DNA from: Tipula vernalis
Lineage: Eukaryota; Arthropoda; Insecta; Diptera; Tipulidae
NCBI GenBank assembly: GCA_958295665.1
Contig: OY282558.1
Location: forward strand, 313,506,092-313,570,091
Reading direction: 5' to 3'
Length of the DNA stretch: 64,000 bases
In this document: positions 23,140 through 34,964 of the stretch, piece by piece
Numbering within the stretch: position 1 is the first letter of the stretch
Layout: every line of letters starts with the position of its first letter
The notes under the pieces: model-generated
Databases searched by the model: none
What the model was told of the DNA's origin: nothing
The model's input: only the letters and a program-made list of their open reading frames with translations
Program-made: the position numbers and the translations under genes

Positions 23140-23830
23140 ATTTTAATTCGTTGCACACCTTAGAGAAAGGAAGTGCCAAACCGACACTTTTCCAGAACTT
23201 ATACAATTGTTGGTTGGCCACGTAAACTGGCATTTGACCAACTTATCTGAAAATATGGACAAGACCAGTGATCGCAGAGAAATCATCCAAAATAATAAAA
23301 AGTTCTTTCGAAACATGTTAAAGATAATCACAATTCGATCACGTTGGTGACAGATACTGGTACTGAGCTAAGCTATCCGAAAATGTGTAGCAATACCTTG
23401 TGGATATTTCTTTGATCTGCGATATAACAACTTTAAAACTATCCAAAATTATTAAAAATTCTAAATTCTGCGAAATATAGTTAAGTTCATCACAATTGGA
23501 TCAGGTTGACCATGTATAGGCTTTTTATGGCCAAGTTATCCAACGATATGGGCTATCAGAGAATGTGGCAAAACCTTGTGAATATCTCTGCGGTCGGCGA
23601 TACAACAACTTTTAAAATCATCCAAAATTACTAAAAATTCCAAATTCTATCAAATATTGTATAGTTCATCACAATTGGACTTTCGGGACACAAATAATTA
23701 TTTAAATCATCAAAAATCAGTCAATTGTTAAATTATTTGAAATATAGTAAGGTGATCCAGCTATCTGAAAATGATCCAAACGAAAAATCCAAAATTACAA
23801 AAAATTCATATATGTAATTAGTTTTTGTTA
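23140..23830. repeat. degraded tandem repeat, unit about 165-180 bp
   Basis: At least three diverged units share the blocks AATGTG, ACCTTGTG, CGATA, CAACTTT, ATCCAAAATTA, AAAAATTC and ATCACAATTGGA. The last block recurs at about 23323, 23487 and 23668, which sets the spacing. A weaker fourth unit continues to about 23830. Confidence 0.75.
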
Positions 23831-25044
23831 AAAGTAATTTGCTAAACGTTAAATAAATTGAAATTGAACAACTCTAAATTAATAAATCGGTAATTATGAT
23901 TCATTTAAATATAAATGGACATCAACAACGTGTTAAAGACGCACATAAAACTACATCGAATACGGTTTTTTGAAATTGTCTTCGGTAAATGCGCATTTTT
24001 CGTTTTGGACGCTCCCTACGATATAACAAATTTTGGTGCAGCACTTAATGGCAACTTTTGTGGTTACTAACTGGTGCATTGCTGTAAATAGTATTGAATA
24101 ACACCTTTTGAGTCAGTCTATTTATTTTATTGTAAGGAAATCATGCCAAATTTAACTTTTTATTCCACTGTTTTTGTCTTATTTTACATATTGTATTATA
24201 TTATAATTTACGATATATATGACTAAATCTACACGAATGACATGTAACTATTAGGAAGAGTTTACTTGATAAATTATTATGCAAATTATTTTGATGTACT
24301 TTACTGAAATATTAAATTAGTGATCAGAAGGTGTATTGAGATAGAAGAGACAGATGTGTTTTCTTACAAGGGAATCTTTCGAACTGTCAAATTCAAAAAA
24401 TTATAAAGACTATTCTAAGCTTTAGTACTCTGCGAAATATTAATGAAACCATGTTTTTCATCTCCTAAAAAAAAAAAAAATGCAACCCCCTTTATCTAAT
24501 TTACATTGGATTTCTTGTACTTTTATGACGAATAATTACCAATTTGTTTTACCAAAAAAGTGAAGTAAAATCCAAGATACATATATGAAAAATGGTTTTA
24601 TGATTTGCCAATAAAAAAAAAATTCGTTTTTCTCTCACAGGGTACTATAACTTATATGAATATTTTTTATAATTTTTTTGAATTTGACATTCAAAATGTT
24701 CCCTTGTTAATCACATGGTGATTTTAGCTTGGCTCACCCACATAAAATATTCGAAAGAGACAAGACATGTGTTTTCGTTTATTCGTCCCACGAAACAATA
24801 ACAATTCTGGTAACGAACAGTCGATTGGATGAAACTAAAAACATTTTTGATAGTTTGCCATTTATTTTATTTTTCAAAGTAGTAATTATTTATTTATTTT
24901 ATTCCGTTTTTATTACAACATGACAACTAGGTCATTTTACGCAATTACACTGTAATTACATTGTATAAACAGCAACAAATCCACCTAATCTACATTAGTT
25001 TGTACCACAGATCAGTAAAAGAAGAAAAATTATATAAAAAATAT
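23831..25044. other. AT-rich DNA without recognisable genes
   Basis: Contains homopolymer A runs around 24468-24480 and 24614-24622. No gene seen. The frame at 24729-24923 has no recognisable domain. Confidence 0.4.
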
Positions 25045-25051
25045 GAAGAGA

Positions 25052-25090
25052 TAAAACTAAAATAAAACTAAAACTAAAACTAAAACTAAG
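25052..25090 (-). repeat. LINE 3' tail of (TTTTAG)n-type repeats
   Basis: Six AAAACT-type units on the plus strand directly follow the end of the LINE in its own orientation. CR1-like elements end in short tandem repeats (established knowledge), so this marks the 3' terminus. Confidence 0.75.
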
Positions 25091-25139
25091 TCTTCAGATT
25101 TATAACTAATTATAAGTAACTGTAAACCAATAAATACAG

Positions 25140-27870
25140 CTATAGACTATTAAGATAATTCACGCATTCCACCCTAAACCTGTCCAAACGTATTAAACAT
25201 TTAATATGTGTTGGAATAGTATTCCATAGCCTAGCACCTCTCCTTATAAATGACCCTTTCATATAATTAGTACGAGTGTTTGGCAATATTATGTTTTGTG
25301 TCCGTAATGACTGAGCAAATACAAGCTTATCATACAGATATTGAGGTTGACGAGTTGTAATAATTTTGTACATAAAAACTAGAATTCTAAGATCAAAATA
25401 ATTATCCAAAGAGCATCCAAAAATCTTATTATAGTAAGGTGTTAATCGATCCCTGCGTTTTAATCCAAAAATGTATCTTAGGCATGAATTATACACTCCT
25501 TTAATTTTGGTACATGAGCAAAAACTCAATTCGGAAAACACTACATCACAATAAAACAGATTTCTAAGAATTAAAGATCTAGCTAATAGCATCCTGACCT
25601 TGATTGGAGTAAATGCAGAGTTACACCAAAGCATTCGCAGCCCATTGAACATTTTCTGCATCATAGAATTTACATTCCAATCCAAGTGTTTATCCAAGGT
25701 CACACCAAATTCCTTACTGATTCACTAAAAGGTATATTGTCATTACCAACTCTAACACAAGCTAAGTCCACGTCATAAGTAAAAGGATTACGCTTCTGGG
25801 AAAACATAATCACCTGGGACTTTTTCGAATTTAATAACAATTGATTCTCCGCCGAACACTCAATAATATTATTAATATCCCTGTTCATATAAGCAATTAC
25901 TTCATTAGTAGCTACAATTTTATCACAATTATAAATCTCAATTTCACTAAAAATTTGGAGATCATCCGCAAACAAATGATAGTGAGAGTGTCGAATAGAA
26001 CTTCCAATATCGTTTATATACATTGCAAATATTAAGGGCCCCATAATAGATCCCTGAGGGACACCAGTAGGCAGAGGCAAATAACTAGATTTAACTCCAT
26101 TAACTTCAACAAATTGAAAGCGATCAGTTAAATAAGATAACATTAATTCCAACGCATTAGATGAAAAACTGAAGCAGTTTCTCAATTTATAACAAAATTT
26201 AACGAATGATACAGATAATTGCCCCTCTCCAAGCAGCTCCTAACAAATTCCATCAAATCCACTAACACCGTTGCAGTACTATGTCTTTCCCTCAACCCTG
26301 ACTGCTGAGAAGATAATAAATTACTTGTATTAAGGTATTGTTTAATCTGATCAGAAATAATTCTTTCGAACACTTTTAAAATAACAGAAAGTTGAGCAAT
26401 AGGTCTCACAACGGACACTAATGCAGGCTCCTTAACTTTGGGTAGCCCATAACTTTACTAACTTTCCACACTTTAGGATATATTTATGTTCCACAATACT
26501 ACTACAGGAGCTATAATTTTTAAAAATCTTAGTGGTAAATTGTGCGCACCCATTGCATTAGACGTTAGAGAGCCTATTGTCTTAAGAACATCGTCATTAG
26601 ACATAATATTAAAATTGAAACAATTAGAGTTATTAAAAGTGGTCCCAGTCTCCGAATGCTGCACCAGATTCATTATTGGCACTTTAACAAACTCCTCATT
26701 AAGTTCATAAGGAGAAAATTTAGAAACAACCTCAGCTGAATCTTTGGTTTTAAACCCATATTTGTCCATATTCCTCCACAGTAAAATAGTACCAAGTTTG
26801 GGATCCAACTTACCACGCACAAACTTACTCTTAGCCGATCTCAACATCTTATTAAGTTCTTTTTCATAACATATATAGGTTCGTTTGTCTTCCTCACAAC
26901 GAGATCGTTTCCATACATTTTTAGCCATATCAACAAGTTGTTTTTTATTTTTAATAGCATAGCTAAACCATGGGATAGGCTTGAGTTTTTTCTTAATCAT
27001 TTTAAAGGGAGCATACTGATGCAGCCATGTCGAGATTTTATCATATAAAAACTTAAACTTCCCATTAGTTGTATCAATTCTACTCAATTCAGTCCAATCA
27101 ACAATAAGTATATCATAATGAAGGCTGGGAACATCATTATTATCATACCTAGTTGCGCACAAACTTAATCTCATCATAGAATTGAACCGGTATGTTAAAG
27201 TGAATTGATATAAGATCATGATCAGTGACCGTGACTGATGAAAATTAGATGTTTCTAATTGGGTGTTAGAAACAATGTAATCCAGAAGTCTTTCAGTAGT
27301 ATCACAAACTCTTGTTGGTTGAGTTTGCGTTGTATGCAAATTAAGTGAATCAAAGATATTTCTTTATTCACGGCTTTCAACCCTGTCTAAAAAATTAATA
27401 TTAAGGTCACCCACAAAAATAACCATATCAAAATCCACAACTAAATTAGGCAACAGCTCACTCAATTGATTAAGAGGAAGGTCCCGAACATGCATATAAG
27501 CAACACAAACAACTATTTTTAAAGAATAATTACTAAATTCAATTGTTAGATACTCTAAAGTCTCAGAAGAACCCTTTGAATGTATCTTCACATGATAATA
27601 TTTAAAAAAGTCACTACGTACATAGAACGCAACTCCACCACCTCTTCTTCCCACTCTATCATTCCTGAGCAACTTATACACATCTATTTCAACACTTTTA
27701 AAAGTATGCGATGATTTAAGATTTGATTCAGACACTCCAATAATATGATGGGAAATGTGCTAAATTTCATTCTCAATTTATCAATATTCGCCGAAACACT
27801 ACGCGCATTAATATGACATACTTTCAGCAATTTATCGCTAACGGGGAAATGCTAGGTAAACTATTAAAAA
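25140..27870 (-). pseudogene. LINE ORF2: APE endonuclease and reverse transcriptase, broken
   Basis: Reading down the minus strand, CHINARSVS (about 27830) starts the endonuclease. RNDRVGRRGGGVAFYVRSDF and FVGDLNINF (27364-27735) carry conserved endonuclease motifs, and ERLLDYIVSN follows. RT text includes LSVILKVFERIISDQ and ERHSTATVLVDL (26182-26418), TGVPQGSIMGPLIFAMYIND and the active site YHLFADDLQIF (25700-26185). The C-terminal region (25140-25703) is open. Stops at 27364 and 26473 lie in one frame; frame changes occur near 26185 and 25703. Both RT Asp residues of FADD are kept. Confidence 0.85.
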
Positions 27871-28396
27871 AGCTCATAATCACAACCACAATGACAAGCC
27901 AGGATACAATGCATGAAAAAACAATAGGCAAAGAAAATAAGGAAAAATATATAAGATAAACTATAAAATCTGAAGTCTGTAAAACTATCAACTACTACAT
28001 TTAAGATTAACTTAATAACTAAATTCAAAAGCTTACAATATATATTTGATAACTAAACTGAATAAGGCTAAGAACAAAATGTATGCTAATCATGCACTTA
28101 TCTTGCATTAAATGTACTCAGAGTTAAGGCTATAAGAACAATATATAAACTAATCATGCAAATACTGTACGAGATATGTATTAACCAATAACTAACTAAA
28201 TGTTCAACTGAATCAACCATCTAAACCATTAATTTTAAATTGAACCAATTCTTCAGCAGATCGCACAATTTTCGGTCTATCATTAGCTACCGCAATAATA
28301 GCTACTAGGTATACTCGTACCTCTTCTCATAACCACATTTGATACCGTTCGCGCTATTTTCATCAACTTCTCTTTAACTAGAATGTCCTTGGCTTC

Positions 28397-29161
28397 CTAA
28401 GACAGATATTCATTGATGTATATCCTCGATTTTGGAAATTTGTCATCAATACATGTTATCCATAATGATTTATTCTTTAAGTACTTAAGATACGTAGACA
28501 TAAAATGATCCCTATTCAACTGCTTGAAGAAGCTAACCTTTATAACTGACGGACCTCCACCATTCTTTCTATGTATCCTAAAAACATCCTTATTATCGTC
28601 AGCATTTAAGTTATGTACACCCACCTTAACAGCAATATTTGTCAAAAATAGGTGATCATAAATATTGGCCATATCAGGAATACCGTAAAGCATCAACACC
28701 CTTTGATTTTTCCGTTCATCCCGCCTTTTATAAAACTCGAATTGCCTTTCAAGAACAACAATCCTTTCCACCAATTTCGATGTTTCGGATGACAAACTCG
28801 CCTTCACATCAGCTATGGCATAATCGCAGTAACTAGTAATTTTCGGCCACATCGCATTCAATTGCTTTGACACCCAATCCTCAATATCATTCTTATTCCC
28901 TAGTTTATCCTTCTTAACCTCAGCATCTTTAGCTTTGATCAAGCCAGCCAGAACTCTAGTGAGGTTACTGTCCGCAGTGCAATGTGGACAAAACCATTTA
29001 GCTTTTGATATAAAATGTTCAAATTCCACATCCGTTTTGACATCGACACATTCCGAATGAAACCACTTCAAACAGCCATTACAATTCAGCCAATTTTGCC
29101 TAAGCATAGAAGACTTAGGCTCAACTTTTTTTTTATTACAAACTGCACATTTCTCGCCCAT
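28397..29161 (-). CDS. LINE ORF1 protein with PHD finger and coiled coil
   Basis: An uninterrupted 254-residue frame starting MGEKCAVC. Residues 5-61 form a C4HC3 PHD finger: Cys5, Cys8, Cys27, Cys30, His35, Cys38, Cys58, Cys61. A charged helical, probably coiled-coil stretch follows (about 100-150, including SKLVERIVVLERQ). An RRM-like C-terminal half starts near RVLMLYGIPD. In CR1-type LINEs such ORF1 proteins bind nucleic acid and help form the RNP. It overlaps no other gene and lies about 530 bases before the first endonuclease motif. It is intact although ORF2 is not. Confidence 0.8.
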   Translation of the reverse strand: MGEKCAVCNKKKVEPKSSMLRQNWLNCNGCLKWFHSECVDVKTDVEFEHFISKAKWFCPHCTADSNLTRVLAGLIKAKDAEVKKDKLGNKNDIEDWVSKQLNAMWPKITSYCDYAIADVKASLSSETSKLVERIVVLERQFEFYKRRDERKNQRVLMLYGIPDMANIYDHLFLTNIAVKVGVHNLNADDNKDVFRIHRKNGGGPSVIKVSFFKQLNRDHFMSTYLKYLKNKSLWITCIDDKFPKSRIYINEYLS

Positions 29162-32100
29162 AGTTAATTGAGGTTATGTTATATTATAAGTATTAAAATT
29201 AAAATTTTAGTTAAATCCACCTTTACTTATAGATTAATTAATTAGTTATTATAAGCTTCCACAACTTTAAGCAGCCTTATACCAGTTGATAGCAAAAAAT
29301 GTATTAAAACATTTAATTTATTAATTAAATACGGACCAACTAAAATTTGCACATGTACAACCAATGCCAAACACGAATTATGTATATACAATTTAATAAA
29401 TAAATAAATTTTCGTTATTTAAATCAAGTTATGAATTCATTCAATGAAGTTAGAAAATTCAATGATTTAATTCAGTTTGAAAACTATTTTTGTGATGTCT
29501 CGATGAGTGACAAAACATCAAACCAGAAAATATTGCTTATTACACATAGATTAAGTTGAAAAAGTACTCATTCCGAAAATTCCAAAGAAACAAAAAGGCG
29601 GACTAAAGAGGGAATAGAAAGAATGGAAAACTAAAATAATGTTTTATGACGCTTTCGGATCGTTCAGACTATTCGGAACGAATAAACGAAACCCCCATAG
29701 AAATCTTTCTACACTGCATCGTGCAAATAAAACAACTACCCTTCCAATAGGCTAGTCGTAAAATAAAGCATTCTGCAATTCGATTTCAATAAAGAACGGT
29801 CTTCTTTCAAAAAATTGTATTAATCAACAAATTTTTTTGCATTTTAATCTTTTGTACTCTCAGAATCTTGATTTCAGAAAAGCCAATTTCAATCAGAATT
29901 GAGTGTTTGATGGCGTATGATGAAATGGGTGGGATTAAATGCTATTTTTAATAAAATAAAATAAGCAAAAGATGCGGTAGTGAGCCTTATGCCTTATACC
30001 GTTCTGAAACAGACCGTACTTAAACATGTAATAATATCTTATTTCGTAATAAAATGAGCCTAACCAAAATAACTGCGTTTAACTGTGAAAACTTTCACTT
30101 TCAATTTGGAGTATAGGTTTCTACTGCACCTGTACCGCTCACATTAAATGTATAGTTTCCTAAATTTTGTTTATTATAAGCCAGGAATTCGTCTAAAAAC
30201 TTGCATTCATTGGTGAAGAAATTAAAAAAAACTAAGTATATCAGCTAAATACGTTCTCTTTAGCTTCTGTTAGAAGGACGCTGTTTAAATATATTTATGT
30301 AGTAAACTACATCGGTGTTGGGGTAATTAATGGTTTTTACTCAGACTCAATACTTATTTAATTGATTCTCTTCACTGTCACTCATTTTTAGCACAACCAA
30401 GGAGCAGTCGTTAGTTCAAATTTTTCGAATAAATTGATATTAATAGTGGGTTACATAAAACCAAATACATGTAACTCCCATATAACCACTGAGCTTACAT
30501 TAATAATCTGGAATTCAAATATCCGGCCAAAATTTAAACTATTCTCGCGAAAAATGTATTACTTGATACATCGGGTAGAAGATTGCTGTACCCTAAGGTT
30601 TACTTTTAGATTGTAAGAGGCTTCCCAAGCGATATCGCGCAAGAAAACATGACTGTTCTATATCGGTAAGAAACCTGCGTTGCAGGGTATTATATTGTAG
30701 TGAAATAAGGGAACTGTAAAATCAAACCGATTTTGGGAGGCACTAAAATTGCAACCACATTCCCTTAAAAATTTTTATGGAAAACAATTTAAAAAATAGT
30801 TTAATAACGTAGGTGACACAGTAGGTGATTTCATTTAGAAAGTAGCATTTTTAAATTAGACGACATAATATAGATCAGCATTATAGGAGCAGACTTGTCA
30901 ACATTTTGAAAAATTTTTAATTATACCATAACTTAACTAGCACATTTTTGACTAAATTGACTGGACGAAATACTATCAATTCGACAAACTCACAATGCTA
31001 AACAATTTTATGTGGCCATTCCCTTGATTGAAGGCTGGTAAGGGTAATGTTACTTATGAAGAAACCGTGCGAGAAAATGGACTTGTTCTTATCAGGCAGA
31101 AACACGTACGGAGACAAGAAAAGTTGGTATTTCGTTAGTACAAACATATTTAAATTGAATTATTTCATATTGCAAATGATTAGGCAAAATAAATAAACTT
31201 ATTGCAATAAGAAGTAGTGTTTCAATAAGAACTTGACAATCGTTTGAGGCCACTTGTTAGCTATGATGGTACAGCTTTAGACGGCTGTTCCCGGGAATTC
31301 CCAGGACAAATTTTCCGGAAAAATTGTTAAAATTTCATTATAAATCACGAGAATTTTCTTTATTTTTTCTCAAAATTTATTAAATTTGCTCATTGAATAG
31401 AAATAGTTTCTTGCTGGGTTAAATAATGTGTAAAATTGTTTTATTCCATTTGATTCATCTTTTTTATATTAGCATCTTGACACAAAGTGATCCGGATCAG
31501 ATCAAATATTACATTAAGGCCACATCAACATTTTGTTTTTAGATAAAAATTTTGATCGGATCTTGAAAAAACATTTGATCCGGATCGGATCAAACGTCAC
31601 AAAATGCTGCTACATAATATATGATTTCAAAATTCCTTCATGATGAACGTTAATCTCAAAATTCAACTTTGTCAAATGAAAAGATACATACGATCATGAA
31701 ATGTATATTTCAAAGGCGCATTAAGAAACTTCCTAATAAATTATTTAAAAATCAGTTTTCAAAATGTCTCTAAATAATGTCAGTGATATTTGTATTATGG
31801 TTCTTGATAATATAGGAAAAACTGAAGTATAGGCTGAACGATACAAAAGTACGAATAACGTAACGAATGTGCTGAACGATACTCAATATTTACAGTGTTG
31901 ATTTTCTAACAATATGGCTAACTTCTTAGCTGTAAATCTGTATATGTGGCTTTAGCTGCTAAAGAGGCTTTGATCCAGACCTTGGTGTACAAAAGAACTC
32001 CGAACATAAAAAGCGTTATCATGGCAGTTTTCTTCTATTAAATGTAAAAAATGTTTCGGTGGTTAACGGAATAGGTAATCGTTCTAGCCTTAGATTTATT

Positions 32101-32239
32101 TTAGGCCCTTTTTAATTTCACCTGAAAATACATTTTTTGCGTTCTTCGTTTTTCTATCGGTTGGAAGTTTACTGAACTGAGCGTTTACTAAAACTTTTAA
32201 CATTTTTCATCATTGTTCATCTTAGTTTACCTATGTATA
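29162..32239. other. AT-rich DNA, mostly unrecognised
   Basis: The first part may include the LINE 5' UTR. At 30665-30700 an AAACCTGCGTTGCAGGGTAT element with a GC-rich inverted core resembles TE ends. CCCGGGAATTCCCAGG at 31288-31303 lies in an otherwise AT-rich area. Two copies of a 19-mer (TGATCCGGATC...) lie at 31488 and 31576. No gene seen; the frame at 30434-30616 has no recognisable domain. Confidence 0.35.
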
Positions 32240-32340
32240 TTAGCTGAAAGAAATTTTAAATTATAAGACGAATGTTTTCACATAGAAAAAGCTTTAGATA
32301 AGTATACATTATCATTTTGAAACTCTCCTAATTGCACAAT
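32240..32340 (+). repeat. partial duplicate of the Penelope-like relic
   Basis: About 90 bases (AATTTTAAATTATAAGACGA, then ATGTTTTCACATAGAAAA and GAAACTCTCC) match 33200-33287. In one frame both encode NFKL.DECFHIEK, part of the region after the RT core in Penelope-like elements. The rest of this copy is not recognisable. Confidence 0.55.
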
Positions 32341-32869
32341 AAAGTAAGGGAAATTTAAGGGAAGGCTACGTCTATTGGACAATATTTGGTTTTTTGTATC
32401 ATCCTATAAACTTCACCTCAAAAAACTATATTAAAATTAGCCAAAAAAAAAACCGGACAATTTTTGTTTTTGAAGGCAAATTAATTCCACGAGTTGGAAC
32501 TTGAAAGTGAATTCAGGTGTTCAGAACTGGTTTCAGAACACTGTATATTGTACATTAACAGAAAACAAATTAATGTCAAGTGAAAATTATAAACCATCGG
32601 CAATAGATGCACAGAACACAGATTAAAATAGCCGATATTATACAAATAATTTATATAAATTGTTTTCAAAATATTTTTCGGCAATAAAAAATGCGAAACA
32701 TTTCAAAGTTTTAATCAGAAATATTAGTTTGCCACCAAATTATATAATAGTATTGTTAGATGTGGTTTCGATATGGATTTAAACTTAGAATTAAAAATGA
32801 TTAATAAATTATGGAGTAATACAATATAAAATTAAATGTTCGTACCAATTTGGATTTTAAAATTTTCGA

Positions 32870-33420
32870 AGTGGCGTTAAAGTTTGTCTTTGATCATACT
32901 GAACTTAGTTTTATCGGAAAATAATATAAACAAGTGTTTGGAACACCGATGAGTTCCTCAGTTAGCCCCTCAGTATCTAACTTACTGATTGAATGATGCG
33001 GTAAAACCATTTTCGTTCTTAGAAGCGTGAACTATATTATTGCGGCTTTATCAAATTCTGAGGTTGATATTTTTCTTAATAATAAATTACACAGAGAATA
33101 AAATTTACATGTGAAATTGAAAAAGGAAATGGTAAGCTTTTTAGGATGTAATGCTTATACGAAACGACGACGGAAGTTCACCACTGTTTGCTCTCATAAA
33201 AATTTTAAATTATCAGACGAATGTTTTCACATAGAAAAGCTTTCGATTAGCACATTAGTCATTTAGAAACTCTCCGACTTGCAAAATTTAAATGTTGAAA
33301 ATAACAGATTTTTATTTCAATTCCATTTATGGAATTGTACATATTAGGAAAACAGGAAATGATTCTGCACTAGCAATAACTGAGTTTACTACTTTGCAAG
33401 ATTTGGTGGACGACATATCA
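32870..33420 (+). pseudogene. Penelope-like element relic (RT core)
   Basis: The plus strand reads FDHTELSFIGK, a stop, then YKQVFGTPMSSSVSPSVSNL, the conserved motif ahead of the Penelope RT active site. RSVNYIIAAL follows where the catalytic YVDD-type motif should be, so both Asp residues are lost. KFTCEIEKGNGKLF follows and then, after shifts, FKLSDECFHIE. Text around 33325-33370 (IYGIVHIRKTG) could be the start of a GIY-YIG endonuclease, which is uncertain. Several stops; inactive. Confidence 0.7.
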
Positions 33421-33771
33421 AGCTAATGTGATTGAAGCAATGGAAACGATAAACATCGAAATGCGTATTATTAGTTTTTACTACCATGTTTTAATTTTAT
33501 TATTATTTTTAATTTCTTTTTTAATATTTTATTATTATTACCATTATTATTATTTTATAAATATAATTCTATTTATAATTGTAGGTGATACTGTGTGCCC
33601 TTTTTTGCTGTGTGCTGTGGTTTTAATGTTTCATCAAGTCTCATTTCATATTCTTGGATCGGTGTTGATGTGGTATGCTAAAGATGGTGTTAGTTAATCT
33701 TATTACAATGAGTTCCATATCCACTAACATTGCTAATTGTGTCATGAAATGATCTTTAAATCATAGAGATT

Positions 33772-34512
33772 GTAATGTCAAAATGGCATATTTTAATTCG
33801 CGAAGTTTAAATATGGATTCTAAATTTGCGGAACTACTACATTTAATCGATGGATTGAATTTTCATTTCATTGCCGTTACTGAGACTTAGCTTAAACCAT
33901 GGGTATCTTCCAATGCTGTAAATATATCTGGTTACACACTAATAAGGAATGATCGTCTAACACGTGGCGGTGGCGTAGCTGTCTATATAAATAATATTTT
34001 TAAATGGAAGATCCTTGATCAGTCTAATAATGGTTTAACTGAATTTTTGTTCATAAAAGTTTTTATTAATAATTTGGTCATTGTAGTTGGTGTGGTATAT
34101 AATACTGGAGGTGGAAATTTGGGTGCCTTAGAAGATGTTCTATCATCACTTTCTAATTATGATGATATTTTAATAGCTGGTGACTTCAATATCTGATATG
34201 TTTAAAAATGGTAATCTTGCGGATCAGTTCAAAAATGTTCTCGTCAGTCAAAACCTAAGTTACCTTCCTAATAACCAACCTACATATTTTTCGGATACTT
34301 ATCAAAGTGCATCGTTGCTAGATCTAATCATTACTAAGAATAGTTCTAAAATAGAAAGACTTGTGCAACTGGATGTGTCGATTTTTGATCATGATTTTAT
34401 CTGTTTATCATACTCTTTGCCGGTGGTTAAAGTTCCAATTTCTACATTTCAATATAGATCTTATAAAAACATTAATTATGAAGCGTTGGCTTATAACTGC
34501 CCTATAATATAA
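33772..34512 (+). pseudogene. LINE APE-type endonuclease, broken
   Basis: The frame begins near NVKMAYFNSRSLNM and reaches FIAVTET, where an in-frame TAG interrupts the TETWLKP-type motif. It continues LIRNDRLTRGGGVAVYINN, GVVYN and ILIAGDFN. After a stop and frame change, 34180-34512 reads LLDLIITKNSSKIER and IFDHDFICLSYSLP, the catalytic C-terminal Asp-His motif. These are APE endonuclease signatures in the right order. Confidence 0.75.
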
Positions 34513-34964
34513 ATTGGAAATCCATATTTAAAGCCGAAACCATTGACCAGAAATTTTCGTTACTAGATAAATACATTCTTGGCTTATTTGATAAAAATAT
34601 GTCTCAATTAAAACTTTTATTGCTTCTAAACGAATAACGCCTTTATGGTTCAGTGCGGGGATTGAAATTGCGGTAATTGATAAGGAAATATGTTATAAGC
34701 CTTGGAAATATAATAAAACGAGTGAGAACCGTATAGCCTTTTGTAAAAGTAGAAGCAATGTCAAAAAGCTTATTAGATCAGCGAAATCCAAATTCCTGAA
34801 TAAAATGCTTCCCACAATTTGCCGCCCAGAAATTTGTGGAATAATATAAGTAACCTTGGTCTTTGTAGAGATGTAGCTGTAATAACTCCTCATTTTTCAG
34901 TTAATGTTAGATAGTTTGCAAAGATTACATCAAATAGTGATGATATTGATAATATACTATACGT

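Larger units (their letters stand above)
25045..29161 (-). mobile_element. near-full-length non-LTR retrotransposon of CR1/Jockey type
   Basis: On the minus strand: ORF1 (28397-29161), then ORF2 with an APE-type endonuclease and RT (about 27870-25140), then a 3' tail of short tandem repeats at 25052-25090. The 5' end is not defined but lies upstream of ORF1. A PHD-finger ORF1 plus APE endonuclease and a simple-repeat tail rather than long poly-A point to a CR1-like lineage. ORF1 is open while ORF2 is broken by stops and shifts, so this copy is inactive. Confidence 0.8.
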
